A DNA stretch of 64,000 nucleotides from Chloroflexota bacterium (GCA_011525385.1 WTGF01000086.1:96425-160424), one strand, 5' to 3'; positions 27,632 through 37,439 are shown, numbered from the stretch's first letter. Notes: a model not told the origin generated them from the letters alone. Program-made: numbers and translations.

Positions 27632-28301
27632 GCGTCCACCAATCGTAAGTTCCGAGTCCTTGGAATCCGTTGTCGGCCAGAAGCTGAACCGGGACGCGAT
27701 CACTTTCCGCCACCAGCGCGCCGACCCTTCCCATTTGCCGGGTGGCCGCGACAGACAACGCCTGCAGTATGCCGGCCCGCGTTAGGCTGCCCTCAATCCA
27801 GATTCCGCTGTAGGCGAAGGTCTCTACCGGCACAAGATGGGTCCCTTTGATATCTAACGGACTATTCGATCCAGGCCCCGGCGACGCAACATACAGGTCA
27901 TAGCTTCTTTCGGAGATCGCGAATCCAGAGGATGCGCAGAGGCGGCGCATGACGAGATTCTCGCTTCTGACTAAGGCACGTAACAATGGTACGTCGAGCT
28001 CTCGCGCGAGCAAAAGGCTTTCGGCAATCAGCCGGCGGCCGATACCCATACCTTGCGCCTTCGGTTCAACAGCCAACAGATCCAACTCGAGGCGTTGGGC
28101 CCCCGTCTGCGACACGGTGATAAAGTTGTCCGCAAAGGCCAGGATCCCCCTGGCTTCCAGTGCAACGAGCGAGTAGTTTCGGCCCGACGTCAACAGCCCC
28201 CCAATTCGATCTTGATCGAAGGGTTCGCCAAGAGTTTTTTCCGCGATGGCGGCAATTGCCGGGGCATCCGCAGGCAACGATCGACGGATGCTAACGCTCA
28301 T
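27612..28301 (-). CDS. GNAT-family N-acetyltransferase
   Basis: 229 aa. IRRSLPADAPAIAAIAEKTL is a typical GNAT start, and PKAQGMGIGRRLIAESL is the acetyl-CoA pyrophosphate loop (QxxGxG). The remainder after residue 150 is longer than a minimal GNAT and may be a degenerate second domain. Substrate unknown. ATG start at 28301. It overlaps the end of the amine oxidase gene and is divergent from the spermidine-synthase-like gene, with 69 nt between them. Confidence 0.78.
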   Translation of the reverse strand: MSVSIRRSLPADAPAIAAIAEKTLGEPFDQDRIGGLLTSGRNYSLVALEARGILAFADNFITVSQTGAQRLELDLLAVEPKAQGMGIGRRLIAESLLLARELDVPLLRALVRSENLVMRRLCASSGFAISERSYDLYVASPGPGSNSPLDIKGTHLVPVETFAYSGIWIEGSLTRAGILQALSVAATRQMGRVGALVAESDRVPVQLLADNGFQGLGTYDWWTLKLKSG

Positions 28302-28370
28302 TGATTTTTCCCCGCCGCAAGCACATAATGAAGGCGCATCTGTCTTGGATTCCCGGAAACAGTTTTGAGT

Positions 28371-29963
28371 ATGTCATCGCCTGGCAAGAGATACTTGTAC
28401 ATTATCGCCTTTGTCAGCGGAATGACTACCCTCGCCATCGAATTATCGGCCTCCCGCTTGCTCGGCAACGTCTTTGGCAACAGCAATCTGGTCTGGGCAA
28501 ATGTCATCGGACTGATGTTGCTCTATCTGACTGTCGGGTACTTCGTCGGCGGCCGCCTGGCGGATCGATATCCTCGCATTGGTGTCTTGCTGCAGATCAT
28601 CATCTGGGCGGCCTTCCTCTGCGCCTTGATTCCCATCATTGCCAGGCCTGTTGTCACCCAGGCCGCTCAAGCGGTCTTCGGCGCGGACGCAGCATTGGCT
28701 CTGGGATCTTTCCTTTCGGTGCTCGTTCTTTTTTCGATCCCGGTTACGATGCTGGGCACGGTATCGCCATTCGTGATTCGACTGTCGGTTCAACGGATTG
28801 AAGAGTCTGGCAAAATCGCCGGGCAGATCTATGCCGTCAGTACTTTGGGAAGCCTCTTGGGAACGTTCTTCCCGGTACTGTGGATCATTCCAGAGCTGGG
28901 CACGACGCGCACCTTTCTGCTCTTCGCCGGCATCTTGTATTCGGTCGCCCTGGTCGGCCTCTTCGTGGTCAATCGCAGGGCGACGCTGGTTTATCTGTCC
29001 ATGCCGCTCATTATCGCATTGCTGGCGCAGCTCCTGCTTCAAGGACCGCTCCGGCCTCCCGCCGCTAACGCCGCCCTCAGATACGAGAAAGAAAGCGCTT
29101 ACAACTACATCCAGGTGCAAGAAGACAGCGATGGCTATCGCTATCTGTATCTGAACGAAGGTCAAGGCATCCATAGCCAATGGCACGAAACCGAAGTCCT
29201 CTATGGCGGAACCTGGGACTTTTTCTTGGTCGGCCCCTACTTAAATCAACCGCCCTTTCGCGCCGACCAAGTGACATCACTGTTACTGATTGGTCTGGCT
29301 GCGGGCACCATCCCCCGGCAATACACGGCGATCTACGGCGACATACCTATTGACGGCATTGAAATTGATCCAGACATTGTCGAGGCCGGCGCAGCGTATT
29401 TTGATATGAACGCGGCTTCCCTTCCCAACCTGACCGCATATACAGGCGATGGGCGATATCTGCTCAATCAAATGGATCGCAGCTACAGCGTTATCGGCAT
29501 TGACGCCTACCGTCCCCCCTATATTCCCTGGCACCTCACGACGGTTGAATTCTTCCTGGAAGTGAAAGCGCGCCTGTCCCAAAACGGCGTGGCCATCATC
29601 AATGTGGGGCGCACCGATACCGACCGGCGCCTGGTTGACGCGCTCGCCAATACCATGTCGCAGGTTTTCCCGAGCGTACATGCGCTGGATGTACCGGCGT
29701 CTTTCAACACCATTCTCGTCGGGACTGTCGATTCATCCAGCGCGTCCAACTTGCGTCAAAACCTGCAATATCGGATTGATAGTATTGATCCAGCATTGTA
29801 TGAAGTACTGGAACTGGCCGCGGGTTCCCTGGTCCCTCTGGGCGAAAGCGAGTTTATCTTTACGGATGACCGAGCGCCGGTGGAAACGCTGGTCGATTCA
29901 ATCGTCCTTAACTTCCTCTTGTCCGGTCGGGCTGAAGAATTCCGACAAGCTGATGAACCATAG
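28371..29963 (+). CDS. Membrane-fused spermidine-synthase-like protein
   Basis: 530 aa. Residues 1-225 hold about seven or eight membrane helices starting LYIIAFVSGMTTLAIELSASRLLG, the usual start of this transporter-like half. Residues about 285-480 form a Rossmann methyltransferase-like spermidine synthase domain: LLIGLAAGTIPRQY, GIEIDPDIVEAG and GDGRYLL. The polyamine-synthase acidic site is IDAYRPPYIPWHLTT instead of DxxDPxGP, so aminopropyl transfer is doubtful. ATG at 28371 is preferred to a TTG two codons upstream. The next gene overlaps its end by 11 nt. Confidence 0.8.
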   Translation: MSSPGKRYLYIIAFVSGMTTLAIELSASRLLGNVFGNSNLVWANVIGLMLLYLTVGYFVGGRLADRYPRIGVLLQIIIWAAFLCALIPIIARPVVTQAAQAVFGADAALALGSFLSVLVLFSIPVTMLGTVSPFVIRLSVQRIEESGKIAGQIYAVSTLGSLLGTFFPVLWIIPELGTTRTFLLFAGILYSVALVGLFVVNRRATLVYLSMPLIIALLAQLLLQGPLRPPAANAALRYEKESAYNYIQVQEDSDGYRYLYLNEGQGIHSQWHETEVLYGGTWDFFLVGPYLNQPPFRADQVTSLLLIGLAAGTIPRQYTAIYGDIPIDGIEIDPDIVEAGAAYFDMNAASLPNLTAYTGDGRYLLNQMDRSYSVIGIDAYRPPYIPWHLTTVEFFLEVKARLSQNGVAIINVGRTDTDRRLVDALANTMSQVFPSVHALDVPASFNTILVGTVDSSSASNLRQNLQYRIDSIDPALYEVLELAAGSLVPLGESEFIFTDDRAPVETLVDSIVLNFLLSGRAEEFRQADEP

Positions 29964-30666
29964 CGCCAGAATCGCCCGTCTTTTGGTCGTCGGCGCTACG
30001 CTCGCGTTTCCGGCATTGCTGCTGCTGGGCGCGCTGCGTTTAGTGCTTTCCCATGAGTTTTTGCGATACGAATACACGCGCCCGGGATTCCCGGCTGATC
30101 CCTATGGTTTGACTAGGGAGGATCGTCTTGCCCTGGGCTTCTATGCCATCGACTACCTTCTGAATGGCGAAGGAATCGAATTCCTGGGCTCATTGACGTT
30201 GGCCGCTGATCAATGCCTGAACGAGTACAAAAATGAAGACACTTGTCCCATGTTTTCCGAAGCCGCGCTTGGCCACATGGAAGATGTCAAATATATCACG
30301 AACTTGACATTTGCTTTCGGATTGGGCTTAGCCATTGCTGTATGCGCAACGGTAATCCTGGCAAGGCGCTCCGCAGTGCACCGCCGAGCCATCCTGCGCG
30401 GCTTGCATCTGGGCAGCATGCTGACGCTGGGGGCGCTGATGTCACTAGCTGTCATAGCCGCGGCCACCTGGAACAGGGCTTTTGACGCCTTTCACGACTT
30501 GTTCTTCGCCGCTGGTACCTGGCGATTTCCCTTCTCCGATACTTTAATACGTCTGTATCCTGAGCGCCTGTTTGTGGATGCCGCAATTGTCATCATCGTG
30601 CTTGTGGCCACACCTTGCCTGCTTGTGCTGTTTCTACATGCCCGAACCAGCTACAAGCTGCAATGA
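29953..30666 (+). CDS. DUF1461/Lit-like integral membrane protein
   Basis: 237 aa with five or so membrane helices. It fits the TIGR01906/DUF1461 family: SHEFLRYEY after the first helix, YLLNG, GHMEDVK, and FDAFHDLFFAAGTWRFP. In the lipoprotein intramolecular transacylase Lit of Firmicutes, a His in each of the last two segments is essential; both His are present here. Lit moves an acyl chain from the diacylglyceryl group to the N-terminus of lipoproteins. Function by homology only. ATG lies inside the preceding gene (11-nt overlap), so translation is probably coupled; the frame extends further upstream but only as a shadow of that gene. Confidence 0.72.
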   Translation: MNHSARIARLLVVGATLAFPALLLLGALRLVLSHEFLRYEYTRPGFPADPYGLTREDRLALGFYAIDYLLNGEGIEFLGSLTLAADQCLNEYKNEDTCPMFSEAALGHMEDVKYITNLTFAFGLGLAIAVCATVILARRSAVHRRAILRGLHLGSMLTLGALMSLAVIAAATWNRAFDAFHDLFFAAGTWRFPFSDTLIRLYPERLFVDAAIVIIVLVATPCLLVLFLHARTSYKLQ

Positions 30667-30859
30667 GATCAGTTTTTGCGCCTGCAAGGCCCATCCGCTA
30701 ATTGTGACGAACAAGGCATAGACGCAGCCAGTTCAAAGGCGCGAGCGCAATACTCAATCAATGTCCCGTTTCAGCATGTTAAAATCGGCTGGCCTATACT
30801 AAGCTATTGCAGTTATGCACGCTGGCAAACGCTTGCGAAGAATAAAGGGAGAATTGACG

Positions 30860-31867
30860 ATGGCGGTACGAGTTGGAATCAATGGATTCGGGCGCATTGG
30901 ACGGCAGGTGCTAAAAGCCATGCTGGAACGTTACCCCAATGACATTGACATTGCAGCCTTTAATGATCTTGGTGATTTGAACACGATGGCGCACTTATTT
31001 CGCTATGATTCGAATTACGGTGTATACGAAGGGACTGTTGAGGTGGCCGACGACGCGCTCATTGTCGATGGCAATCGCATCGCCGCCCTTTCCGAGCGAG
31101 ATCCGGCTCAACTGCCCTGGGGTGATCTGGGCGTTGACATCGTAATTGAGAGCACCGGCATTTTCACCGACAGAGCCAGCGCTTCGAAGCACCTTCAAGC
31201 CGGCGCAAAAAAGGTCATCATATCCGCGCCGGCCAAGGGAGAAGACATCACGATCGTCCTTGGCGTCAATCAGGATCTATATGATCCTGCCAAGCACAGC
31301 GTCTTGTCCAATGCCTCCTGTACAACAAATTGTCTGGCGCCCGCCGCCAAGGTAGTCAACGATGTCTTCCGCATAAAGCAGGGATTCATGACCACTATTC
31401 ATAGTTATACCAATGATCAGCAGATCCTCGATTTGCCGCATAGCGACCTGCGTCGCGCGCGGGCAGCCGCTGTCAACATAATTCCGACCAGCACCGGCGC
31501 CGCGCAGGCGGTGGCCCTGGTCATACCCGAATTGAAAGGCAAATTCGACGGTATGGCGGTGCGCGTGCCTACGCCTACCGGATCTTTGGTCGATTTCGTC
31601 GCGACAGTTGAAAATACGCCAAGCAAGGAAGCATTGATCGACGCCTTTGAAGAGGCGGCGGCCGGACCCATGAATGGCTATCTGGATGTGTCGCACGAAC
31701 CCTTGGTCTCGACGGATTACATCGGCAATCCGCATTCCAGCGTCATAGACGCGCTGTCAACCGATGTCGCGGACGACCTGGTGAAGGTCATCACCTGGTA
31801 TGACAACGAATGGGGATATTCCTGCCGAACGGCGGATCTGGCTAAATTTGTCGGCGATCGTCTCTAG
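30860..31867 (+). CDS. gap: Glyceraldehyde-3-phosphate dehydrogenase, type I
   Basis: 335 aa. Oxidises glyceraldehyde-3-phosphate to 1,3-bisphosphoglycerate with NAD. Starts [14 protein letters not shown]; catalytic Cys in [12 protein letters not shown]; His in [10 protein letters not shown]; closing segment [11 protein letters not shown]. Residue 33 region reads IAAFNDL with Asp after Asn, consistent with NAD preference. ATG at 30860 has GGGAG 8 nt upstream; an apparent extension of 15 codons is rejected. First gene of gap-pgk-tpiA. A TATACT at 30795-30800 without a clear -35 may be its promoter. Confidence 0.96.
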   Translation: MAVRVGINGFGRIGRQVLKAMLERYPNDIDIAAFNDLGDLNTMAHLFRYDSNYGVYEGTVEVADDALIVDGNRIAALSERDPAQLPWGDLGVDIVIESTGIFTDRASASKHLQAGAKKVIISAPAKGEDITIVLGVNQDLYDPAKHSVLSNASCTTNCLAPAAKVVNDVFRIKQGFMTTIHSYTNDQQILDLPHSDLRRARAAAVNIIPTSTGAAQAVALVIPELKGKFDGMAVRVPTPTGSLVDFVATVENTPSKEALIDAFEEAAAGPMNGYLDVSHEPLVSTDYIGNPHSSVIDALSTDVADDLVKVITWYDNEWGYSCRTADLAKFVGDRL

Positions 31868-31892
31868 AGAAGCGCGCGCTACTAAAGATGAG

Positions 31893-31918
31893 GGCGAGGC
31901 GAATCACCTCGCCTTTTT
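31893..31918 (+). terminator. Rho-independent terminator between gap and pgk
   Basis: Stem GGCGAGG (31893-31899) and CCTCGCC (31907-31913), 7-nt loop, then TTTTT. It is placed 26 nt after the gap stop and just upstream of the pgk Shine-Dalgarno, so it may only partly stop transcription. Confidence 0.75.
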
Positions 31919-31939
31919 GTATCTTGCGGGAGCATGTCA

Positions 31940-33127
31940 ATGAATAAGATGACGGTTCGAGACCTGTCATTTGCGGGCAAACGGGTCTCGCTTCGGGTCG
32001 ATTTCAACGTGCCGCTGGACGGGCCGAATGTCGTGGACGATACCCGTATTCGGGCGGCAGTCCCAACGATCGAATTCATTCTCGAGCAGGGGCCGCGCTC
32101 GCTGATCTTGATGTCGCATTTGGGCCGCCCAAAGGGCAGGCGTGTGCCGGAACTTTCTTTGGCGCCGGTGGCGCCGGTACTGGCACAGTATCTAGGCCGG
32201 GACGTTGCCTTTGCCGATGATTGCATTGGTAGGGGCGCCGATTCCATGATAGACGCGCTGCCCCGCTCCGGCGTCATTCTCTTGGAAAATACCCGCTTTC
32301 ACGCGGGCGAAACCAAGAACGATCGGGACTTTGCTCGCCAATTGGCAAGGCATGGCGAGATTTTTGTCAACGATGCATTTGGAACCGCGCATCGCGCGCA
32401 CGCCTCTAACGTTGGACTGTCCGAAGTCATGACAGCCGTTGCCGGCTTGCTGCTGGAAAAAGAGATCGATTATCTATCCACAACGATTGAAGATCCACAA
32501 CGCCCCTTTATGGCGATTCTGGGTGGAGCCAAGGTTTCCGGGAAGATCGACGTTATCGAAGCGCTCTTGGACAAAGTGGATAAGCTCCTGGTTGGCGGCG
32601 GGATGGCAAATACATTTTTCGCCGCGCAAGGGCGGGATATGGCCGATTCACTGGTCGAATCCGAGGCGCTTGACATCGCTCGGGACTTGCTGGCCAAAGC
32701 CGGAAACACGCTGCTGCTGCCGATTGATCAGCGCATCGCCGACGCCTTCGACAACGGAGCGACACACCGTATACTAGACGCCGCCGCAGACCTGCCTTCG
32801 GGCTGGCAGTCTCTGGATATCGGACCCGCCACCATTGACCTCTACGCGCGCGAACTGAGTGGCGCAAAAACAATCGTTTGGAATGGACCCATGGGCGTCT
32901 TTGAAATGCCCGCCTTCGCCGCGGGTACTTTCGGCATTGCGGAGGTCCTGGCAAACGAGACCGCCAAGGGAGCGACCACAATCGTGGGCGGTGGCGATTC
33001 CGCGGCCGCTGTGGAACAAGCCGGCCTTGCCGATCAGATTTCACACATATCTACCGGCGGCGGCGCCAGCCTGGAACTGCTTGAAGGCAAAACCTTGCCC
33101 GCGCTGGCCGCGCTGGCGGATCGTTGA
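31940..33127 (+). CDS. pgk: Phosphoglycerate kinase
   Basis: 395 aa, normal length. Transfers phosphate from 1,3-bisphosphoglycerate to [16 protein letters not shown] binds substrate, [10 protein letters not shown] and [11 protein letters not shown] follow, nucleotide site [14 protein letters not shown] and the C-terminal [29 protein letters not shown] segment. The ATG at 31940 is chosen over one at 31934 because GGGAG is 7 nt away from it but almost touches the other. It lies just after a terminator-like hairpin that follows gap. Confidence 0.95.
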   Translation: MNKMTVRDLSFAGKRVSLRVDFNVPLDGPNVVDDTRIRAAVPTIEFILEQGPRSLILMSHLGRPKGRRVPELSLAPVAPVLAQYLGRDVAFADDCIGRGADSMIDALPRSGVILLENTRFHAGETKNDRDFARQLARHGEIFVNDAFGTAHRAHASNVGLSEVMTAVAGLLLEKEIDYLSTTIEDPQRPFMAILGGAKVSGKIDVIEALLDKVDKLLVGGGMANTFFAAQGRDMADSLVESEALDIARDLLAKAGNTLLLPIDQRIADAFDNGATHRILDAAADLPSGWQSLDIGPATIDLYARELSGAKTIVWNGPMGVFEMPAFAAGTFGIAEVLANETAKGATTIVGGGDSAAAVEQAGLADQISHISTGGGASLELLEGKTLPALAALADR

Positions 33128-33136
33128 GTACTGTGT

Positions 33137-33236
33137 ATGTATTATGTAAGCTGCGGCGCGCATGCTTCAGGCAGGCTTGATTTTTTGCGTGAGCGCGGCA
33201 ATTCTTTTCGCTGCCGCCGAGCGGTTCCGCCAGAAT
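33137..33236 (+). repeat. Dispersed intergenic hairpin repeat, copy D
   Basis: Between pgk and tpiA. It shares TTGATTTTTTGCGTGAGCGC with copy B and TTCGCTGCCGCCGAGCGG with copy A. It is the most diverged plus-strand copy. Confidence 0.6.
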
Positions 33237-33300
33237 AGTCTCATGATCGGCTGGCGACAGCATTGACATTTGCTACAATCGATGACGAAAGGAATAGACG

Positions 33301-34074
33301 ATGACAAGAACGCCAATCGTTGCCGGCAATTGGAAGATGAACAAAACACCCCCCGAATCGCTGCAATTTATCAGGGATTTGCTGCCTAAGATCGAGAATT
33401 TCGCTACCGTAGAAAAGGTAGTAGCCCCGACTTACCTTTCCTTGACGGCAGTTGCCAGCGCGCTGCAAGGCAGTCCCGTAAAAGTGGCCGCGCAGAATGG
33501 GCATTGGGAAGCAAGCGGGGCTTATACCTCAGAGGTATCGGTGGCCATGCTCCGCGATTACGTGAGCTATATCATCGTCGGCCACTCCGAAACACGCGCC
33601 TATCTGAACGAAACGGATGAGTCCGTCAACCGGAAAGCCAAAGCGGTATTGGCCAAGGGCTTGGGTGTGATCATCGCCGTCGGCGAAAGCCTGGAACAAA
33701 ACGACGCCGGACAAACCGAGTCCTTCGTCAGCGGACAAGTGAGAGCGGCTTTGGAAGGTGTGCCCGGGGCGGACATGGCAAAGGTTGTCATTGCCTATGA
33801 ACCGATCTGGGCGATTGGGACCGGCAGAAGCGCCAGCGGAGAACTCGCCAACGCCATTATCAAATCCGCCGTGCGCGACAGCATCAGCGACATGTACGGG
33901 CAGGCGGTAGCGGAAGCGGCGCGGATCCAATACGGCGGCAGTGTCAAACCGGCGAATATGGCCGAATTCATGTCGCAACCCGATATTGATGGGACATTGG
34001 TTGGCGGCGCTTCGCTTGATGTGAATGATTTCGCCTCACTCATCGAAATTGCTTCTAGGGTGAAAGGATCGTAA
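33301..34074 (+). CDS. tpiA: Triosephosphate isomerase
   Basis: 257 aa TIM barrel. Interconverts dihydroxyacetone phosphate and glyceraldehyde-3-phosphate. Motifs: GNWKMNK (Asn and Lys of the active site), IVGHSETR with the catalytic His, IAYEPIWAIGTG with the catalytic Glu and flexible loop, YGGSVKP and GGASLD for phosphate. ATG at 33301, preceded by AAAGGA. Third of the gap-pgk-tpiA run, separated from pgk by a 173-nt gap containing a repeat copy. Confidence 0.96.
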   Translation: MTRTPIVAGNWKMNKTPPESLQFIRDLLPKIENFATVEKVVAPTYLSLTAVASALQGSPVKVAAQNGHWEASGAYTSEVSVAMLRDYVSYIIVGHSETRAYLNETDESVNRKAKAVLAKGLGVIIAVGESLEQNDAGQTESFVSGQVRAALEGVPGADMAKVVIAYEPIWAIGTGRSASGELANAIIKSAVRDSISDMYGQAVAEAARIQYGGSVKPANMAEFMSQPDIDGTLVGGASLDVNDFASLIEIASRVKGS

Positions 34075-34093
34075 TCTGGGCGCGCTGGATCTA

Positions 34094-35665
34094 TTGGCGC
34101 TCACCGCTCTTCTCCTCCTGCTGTTCGTCATCTTTCGTCGCAGCGAACAGTGGATGCACCAGCATATCTTCAAAGTCGGCTGGCTGCTGACCCATAATCG
34201 TAATACCACAGTCGTCTTCTATTACACCGCTTTCTTGCCCGGTATAGTGCTGCACGAACTGTGCCGATGGCTAACAGCCGGCATTTTGAATGTGCGGGCG
34301 ACTCGCTCGGCGCAATTGCCAGAGCATGACGAGATCGGCGAACTTCAACTGAGCCTGGTACAGATTGCGCCAAAAGCCCGGGCGCCCAAGCAAATGATAA
34401 TCGAAGGAGCGCCCGTGATCGTCGCCTTCGCTTTGCTGTGGCTGATCGCGACCGATGTTCTGGATTTGGAGTCTGCGCTGCGCATCGCGACGGGCGGCAG
34501 TGTTGCTGATATAGGCCGGGCAATTGGGAGCTTGGTCGGGAAGCCGGACTTCTGGCTCTGGTTTTATCTGACGTTCACAATAGCCAACACCATGCTCCCG
34601 CCAATTTCGAAGGAATTGCGGAAGCGCCAACGCATGATATCCGTCGTGATCTTGACTAGCGCCTTCGCCATCGGCTTGGGAAGCAACGTCGAAGGCATGG
34701 CAATCCTCGGCTCTAAACTGCGCGGACTGTTGAGCAGTCTGTCGTTTATCCTGTTTGCCACATCAATCATTAATTTTGTCATGGTGCTTGCCCTGGGCTT
34801 GATAGAAGCCATCATTGAAAGGGTCACCGGCCACAGCGCCACATTTTATGAGGGCAAAATGATCACGCGGACTCGTCAGCAGGCGCTGACTGAACATGGA
34901 GACCGCGAGCGCGAACGCAGATCGCGGCGAACAAGGCGCGATGCTTCCAAAGCACAAAGACCGATTCGGTCAGTTTATGCGCTGCCATTGCCGATTCCCG
35001 GACCCCCGGGAAAAGAACCCGTGAGCAAACCGGTCGCTGCCGTGCTCAATGTATCGCCCGCGACAGATCCCGATCTGAAGAGCGTCCCTGATCACAAGCC
35101 CGCGCCGGTAGTTGCCAATGACCGAATGGACAAGAGCCGCAAGCTCAGTTCTCGACCCAAGAAGATGCCTGAGACTATAGTGGAACCAGCAACCGACTCC
35201 GTGCGCGGCCACATTTCTGTGTCTCCCCAACAGCCGTCAACAGATCCCGCTGCCGCAGGGTCGTCCCCCGAGACTATTCCCGAAGACATCGATCGGGATA
35301 GGACCGAGCCCGCGCCTTTTAGCCGTCCTTTTGCCGCGTCTCCCGATGATATTGAAGACCCTGAAGATATCCAAGATTCGGGGTTGACTGGTCTGGGATT
35401 CTCGCGTCCCTTCGCGCCCCCGCAGGACTTGCCACCGACGCGCGAAGCGGAGGACTCGGATTCCGACGATGCGCTGCGGATATCGGATAAAGAACTTCTG
35501 ACAAGCGCGCCAAATGCGGCTGTCGACCGGCCCAAGCCAAAGACAGTGCCCGTTCCCAAGCCATCACAGCGTTCAAGACACGATGACATCGACGGCAATT
35601 CGGGCGAACTCCGTTATGAGCCACTGGATGACGTCGACATTTATGACGACGAGGATTCGTCGTAG
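34094..35665 (+). CDS. HELxR membrane protein with long disordered C-terminus
   Basis: 523 aa from the TTG at 34094. A CTG at 34076 with AAGGA 7 nt upstream is an alternative start. Residues 1-255 contain six or so helices; near residue 52 is GIVLHELCRW, which resembles the HExxH helix of M50 membrane proteases but lacks the second His. From about 260 to the end it is charged, Pro/Ser/Asp-rich and probably disordered. It carries two FSRPFA motifs, at residues 409 and 436, encoded by different codons. Function unknown; a non-catalytic membrane scaffold is one reading. It overlaps the convergent WecA/TagO-type gene by 25 nt. Confidence 0.6.
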   Translation: MALTALLLLLFVIFRRSEQWMHQHIFKVGWLLTHNRNTTVVFYYTAFLPGIVLHELCRWLTAGILNVRATRSAQLPEHDEIGELQLSLVQIAPKARAPKQMIIEGAPVIVAFALLWLIATDVLDLESALRIATGGSVADIGRAIGSLVGKPDFWLWFYLTFTIANTMLPPISKELRKRQRMISVVILTSAFAIGLGSNVEGMAILGSKLRGLLSSLSFILFATSIINFVMVLALGLIEAIIERVTGHSATFYEGKMITRTRQQALTEHGDRERERRSRRTRRDASKAQRPIRSVYALPLPIPGPPGKEPVSKPVAAVLNVSPATDPDLKSVPDHKPAPVVANDRMDKSRKLSSRPKKMPETIVEPATDSVRGHISVSPQQPSTDPAAAGSSPETIPEDIDRDRTEPAPFSRPFAASPDDIEDPEDIQDSGLTGLGFSRPFAPPQDLPPTREAEDSDSDDALRISDKELLTSAPNAAVDRPKPKTVPVPKPSQRSRHDDIDGNSGELRYEPLDDVDIYDDEDSS

Positions 35666-36711
35666 TCCGCGCGCGGACTCGCAAAACGCCCTACCGCGAT
35701 GAATCCAATCGCGATGCACACCAGCATCGCGGCAATCGCAATGAACTTGAACAACTGACTTGTCGTGACCAGTGTCAGGAATCCCAGGAAAGCACAGACG
35801 GCATAATACCCGAGCGCGATCTGACGAGGGCTGAGCGTACCTGTATCCAGCAATCTGAAATGCAAATGCCCGCGATCGCCTTGGAAGGGGTTATTCCCGT
35901 GCCGAATGCGGTTCACCACCTGCCAACCCAGGTCCATCAGCGGCAAGCCCATCACCAAGAGAATGGTCGCCATTTTGGCGCCGCCTATAATGCTGAGGCA
36001 ACCCAAGACGTAACCGAGGAACCAGGCGCTGCCGCCAACATAGATGCGCGCCGGATAAAAGTTGTGAATAAGAAAACCGAGGACGGCTCCTGCAAACGCC
36101 AGATGCAGCAAGCTCACGCTAGTCTGCGGCGGCTCTTGCCGAAACGCGCTATTGAGAAACAAGACAATTGCCGCAATAAAGGCAATGCCACCCGCCAAGC
36201 CGTCCGATCCATCCAGCAAGTTTACCGTATTCATCATCAAGACGAGCCAGAACATCGTCAGCGCGACAGTCACAACGGGTGACCAGGGATCGGTCTTGAT
36301 TCCAGTGAGCGGATTGTTGAAGAACTCGATGAAGATTTGAAATGCGATGGCGATCACGGCTGTCACAATTTGAAAGAAAAAAATCTGAAAGTAGTTCAGA
36401 TCAAAAACGTCATCAATGACGCCGAGGACGAAGATGACCAACCCGCCGCAAGCCAGACCGACCAGCCGGTTCATCTCGTTCGGGTCGGTGCGCGGCACAG
36501 GTAAAAGTTGCGCCAGCAAGACCGTAAATGTGAAGCCGACAAAGATCGCCAAGCCTCCCAGCTTTGGCATTGATACCCGTTCTTGCCGGCGGCCGCCCGG
36601 AATGGACGAGACGCCGAAGCGCATGCTCAAATAGCGCGCCAGCGGTATTGTCAGCAAAGACAAAGAAAGCGCGCAACTGAATACGATGATATAGGCGTAT
36701 GATTCCAACAT
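35641..36711 (-). CDS. Undecaprenyl-phosphate GlcNAc-1-phosphate transferase (WecA/TagO/MraY family)
   Basis: 356 aa with about ten helices. Starts a lipid-linked glycan by moving a sugar-1-phosphate from a UDP-sugar to undecaprenyl phosphate. MNTVNLLDGSDGLAGG carries the Asp pair for Mg, and GDRGHLHFRLLD is the cytoplasmic HIGH-type motif of the WecA/TagO branch rather than of MraY. UDP-GlcNAc is the likely donor. Its ATG overlaps the stop of upp by 1 nt, so the two are co-translated. It could prime the polysaccharide made by the cluster at the window start. Confidence 0.85.
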   Translation of the reverse strand: MLESYAYIIVFSCALSLSLLTIPLARYLSMRFGVSSIPGGRRQERVSMPKLGGLAIFVGFTFTVLLAQLLPVPRTDPNEMNRLVGLACGGLVIFVLGVIDDVFDLNYFQIFFFQIVTAVIAIAFQIFIEFFNNPLTGIKTDPWSPVVTVALTMFWLVLMMNTVNLLDGSDGLAGGIAFIAAIVLFLNSAFRQEPPQTSVSLLHLAFAGAVLGFLIHNFYPARIYVGGSAWFLGYVLGCLSIIGGAKMATILLVMGLPLMDLGWQVVNRIRHGNNPFQGDRGHLHFRLLDTGTLSPRQIALGYYAVCAFLGFLTLVTTSQLFKFIAIAAMLVCIAIGFIAVGRFASPRADYDESSSS

Positions 36712-37337
36712 CAGGTGCCAAACATGCGATCGCCAGCATCACCCAAGCCCGGCACGATGAATCCGATATCGTTCAGCCGTTCGTCAAGCTCGGCAACATG
36801 AATCGGTACGTCGGGATGGGCAGCCGACAACGCAGCGACGCCTTCCGGCGCTGCCAATATGCCAACATATTTGACGCGCTTGGCCCCCCAACGTTTGAGA
36901 ATATCGATCGTAGCTACCGAAGAGCCGCCAGTCGCCAGCATAGGATCAAGCACCAAACAGAGTTGGACTGTTGGCGCATCCGGCAGCTTGTTGTAGTACT
37001 GGACCGGACGCAGAGTCTCCTCGTCGCGGTAGAGACCGATGTGCCAAACTTGTACTGAAGGCAAGAGTTCCTGAATGCCGTCGACCAGTCCCAGCCCCGC
37101 GCGCAAGATCGGTACCAAGCCGATGATTTCGTCAGCCTCCGAACCGGTCGCTTCACCCATCGGCGTATTTACAACTTTGGGTCTAAGATGCAAGTCTTGC
37201 GTCGCTTCGTAGCACATGAGCAGCGCCAGCTCCCGCACCAATTCACGGAATCGACGGTGGTCGGTATCGGTATCACGCAGCCGGGTCAGTTTGTGCTTGA
37301 CCAAAGGATGAGACGAAACCTGCAACTGATCTGACAT
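36711..37337 (-). CDS. upp: Uracil phosphoribosyltransferase
   Basis: 208 aa. Salvages uracil to UMP with [17 protein letters not shown] is the N-terminal signature, [13 protein letters not shown] and the PRPP loop [11 protein letters not shown] follow, and the C-terminus is [13 protein letters not shown] as in the family. It has its own promoter and is followed with 1-nt overlap by the WecA/TagO-type gene, an unexpected pairing of nucleotide salvage and glycan priming. Confidence 0.95.
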   Translation of the reverse strand: MSDQLQVSSHPLVKHKLTRLRDTDTDHRRFRELVRELALLMCYEATQDLHLRPKVVNTPMGEATGSEADEIIGLVPILRAGLGLVDGIQELLPSVQVWHIGLYRDEETLRPVQYYNKLPDAPTVQLCLVLDPMLATGGSSVATIDILKRWGAKRVKYVGILAAPEGVAALSAAHPDVPIHVAELDERLNDIGFIVPGLGDAGDRMFGT

Positions 37338-37372
37338 GAAAGCCCGCTCCCCGAACGATTGAAATCAACTAT

Positions 37373-37401
37373 AGTGTACGGGGGCAACCGGACATTGTAA
37401 A
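37373..37401 (-). promoter_or_regulatory. Sigma70-type promoter for upp
   Basis: Minus-strand TTTACA (37401-37396), 17-nt spacer, TACACT (37378-37373), 36 nt before the start codon. Confidence 0.55.
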
Positions 37402-37408
37402 GCAAGCA

Positions 37409-37436
37409 TTGCAAGCCCCACCCGCTCGGTTATACT
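37409..37436 (+). promoter_or_regulatory. Sigma70-type promoter for ruvB-queA
   Basis: TTGCAA (37409-37414), 16-nt spacer, TATACT (37431-37436). The predicted transcript begins near 37443, so repeat copy F would be transcribed as the 5' leader. Confidence 0.5.
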
Positions 37437-37439
37437 CTC

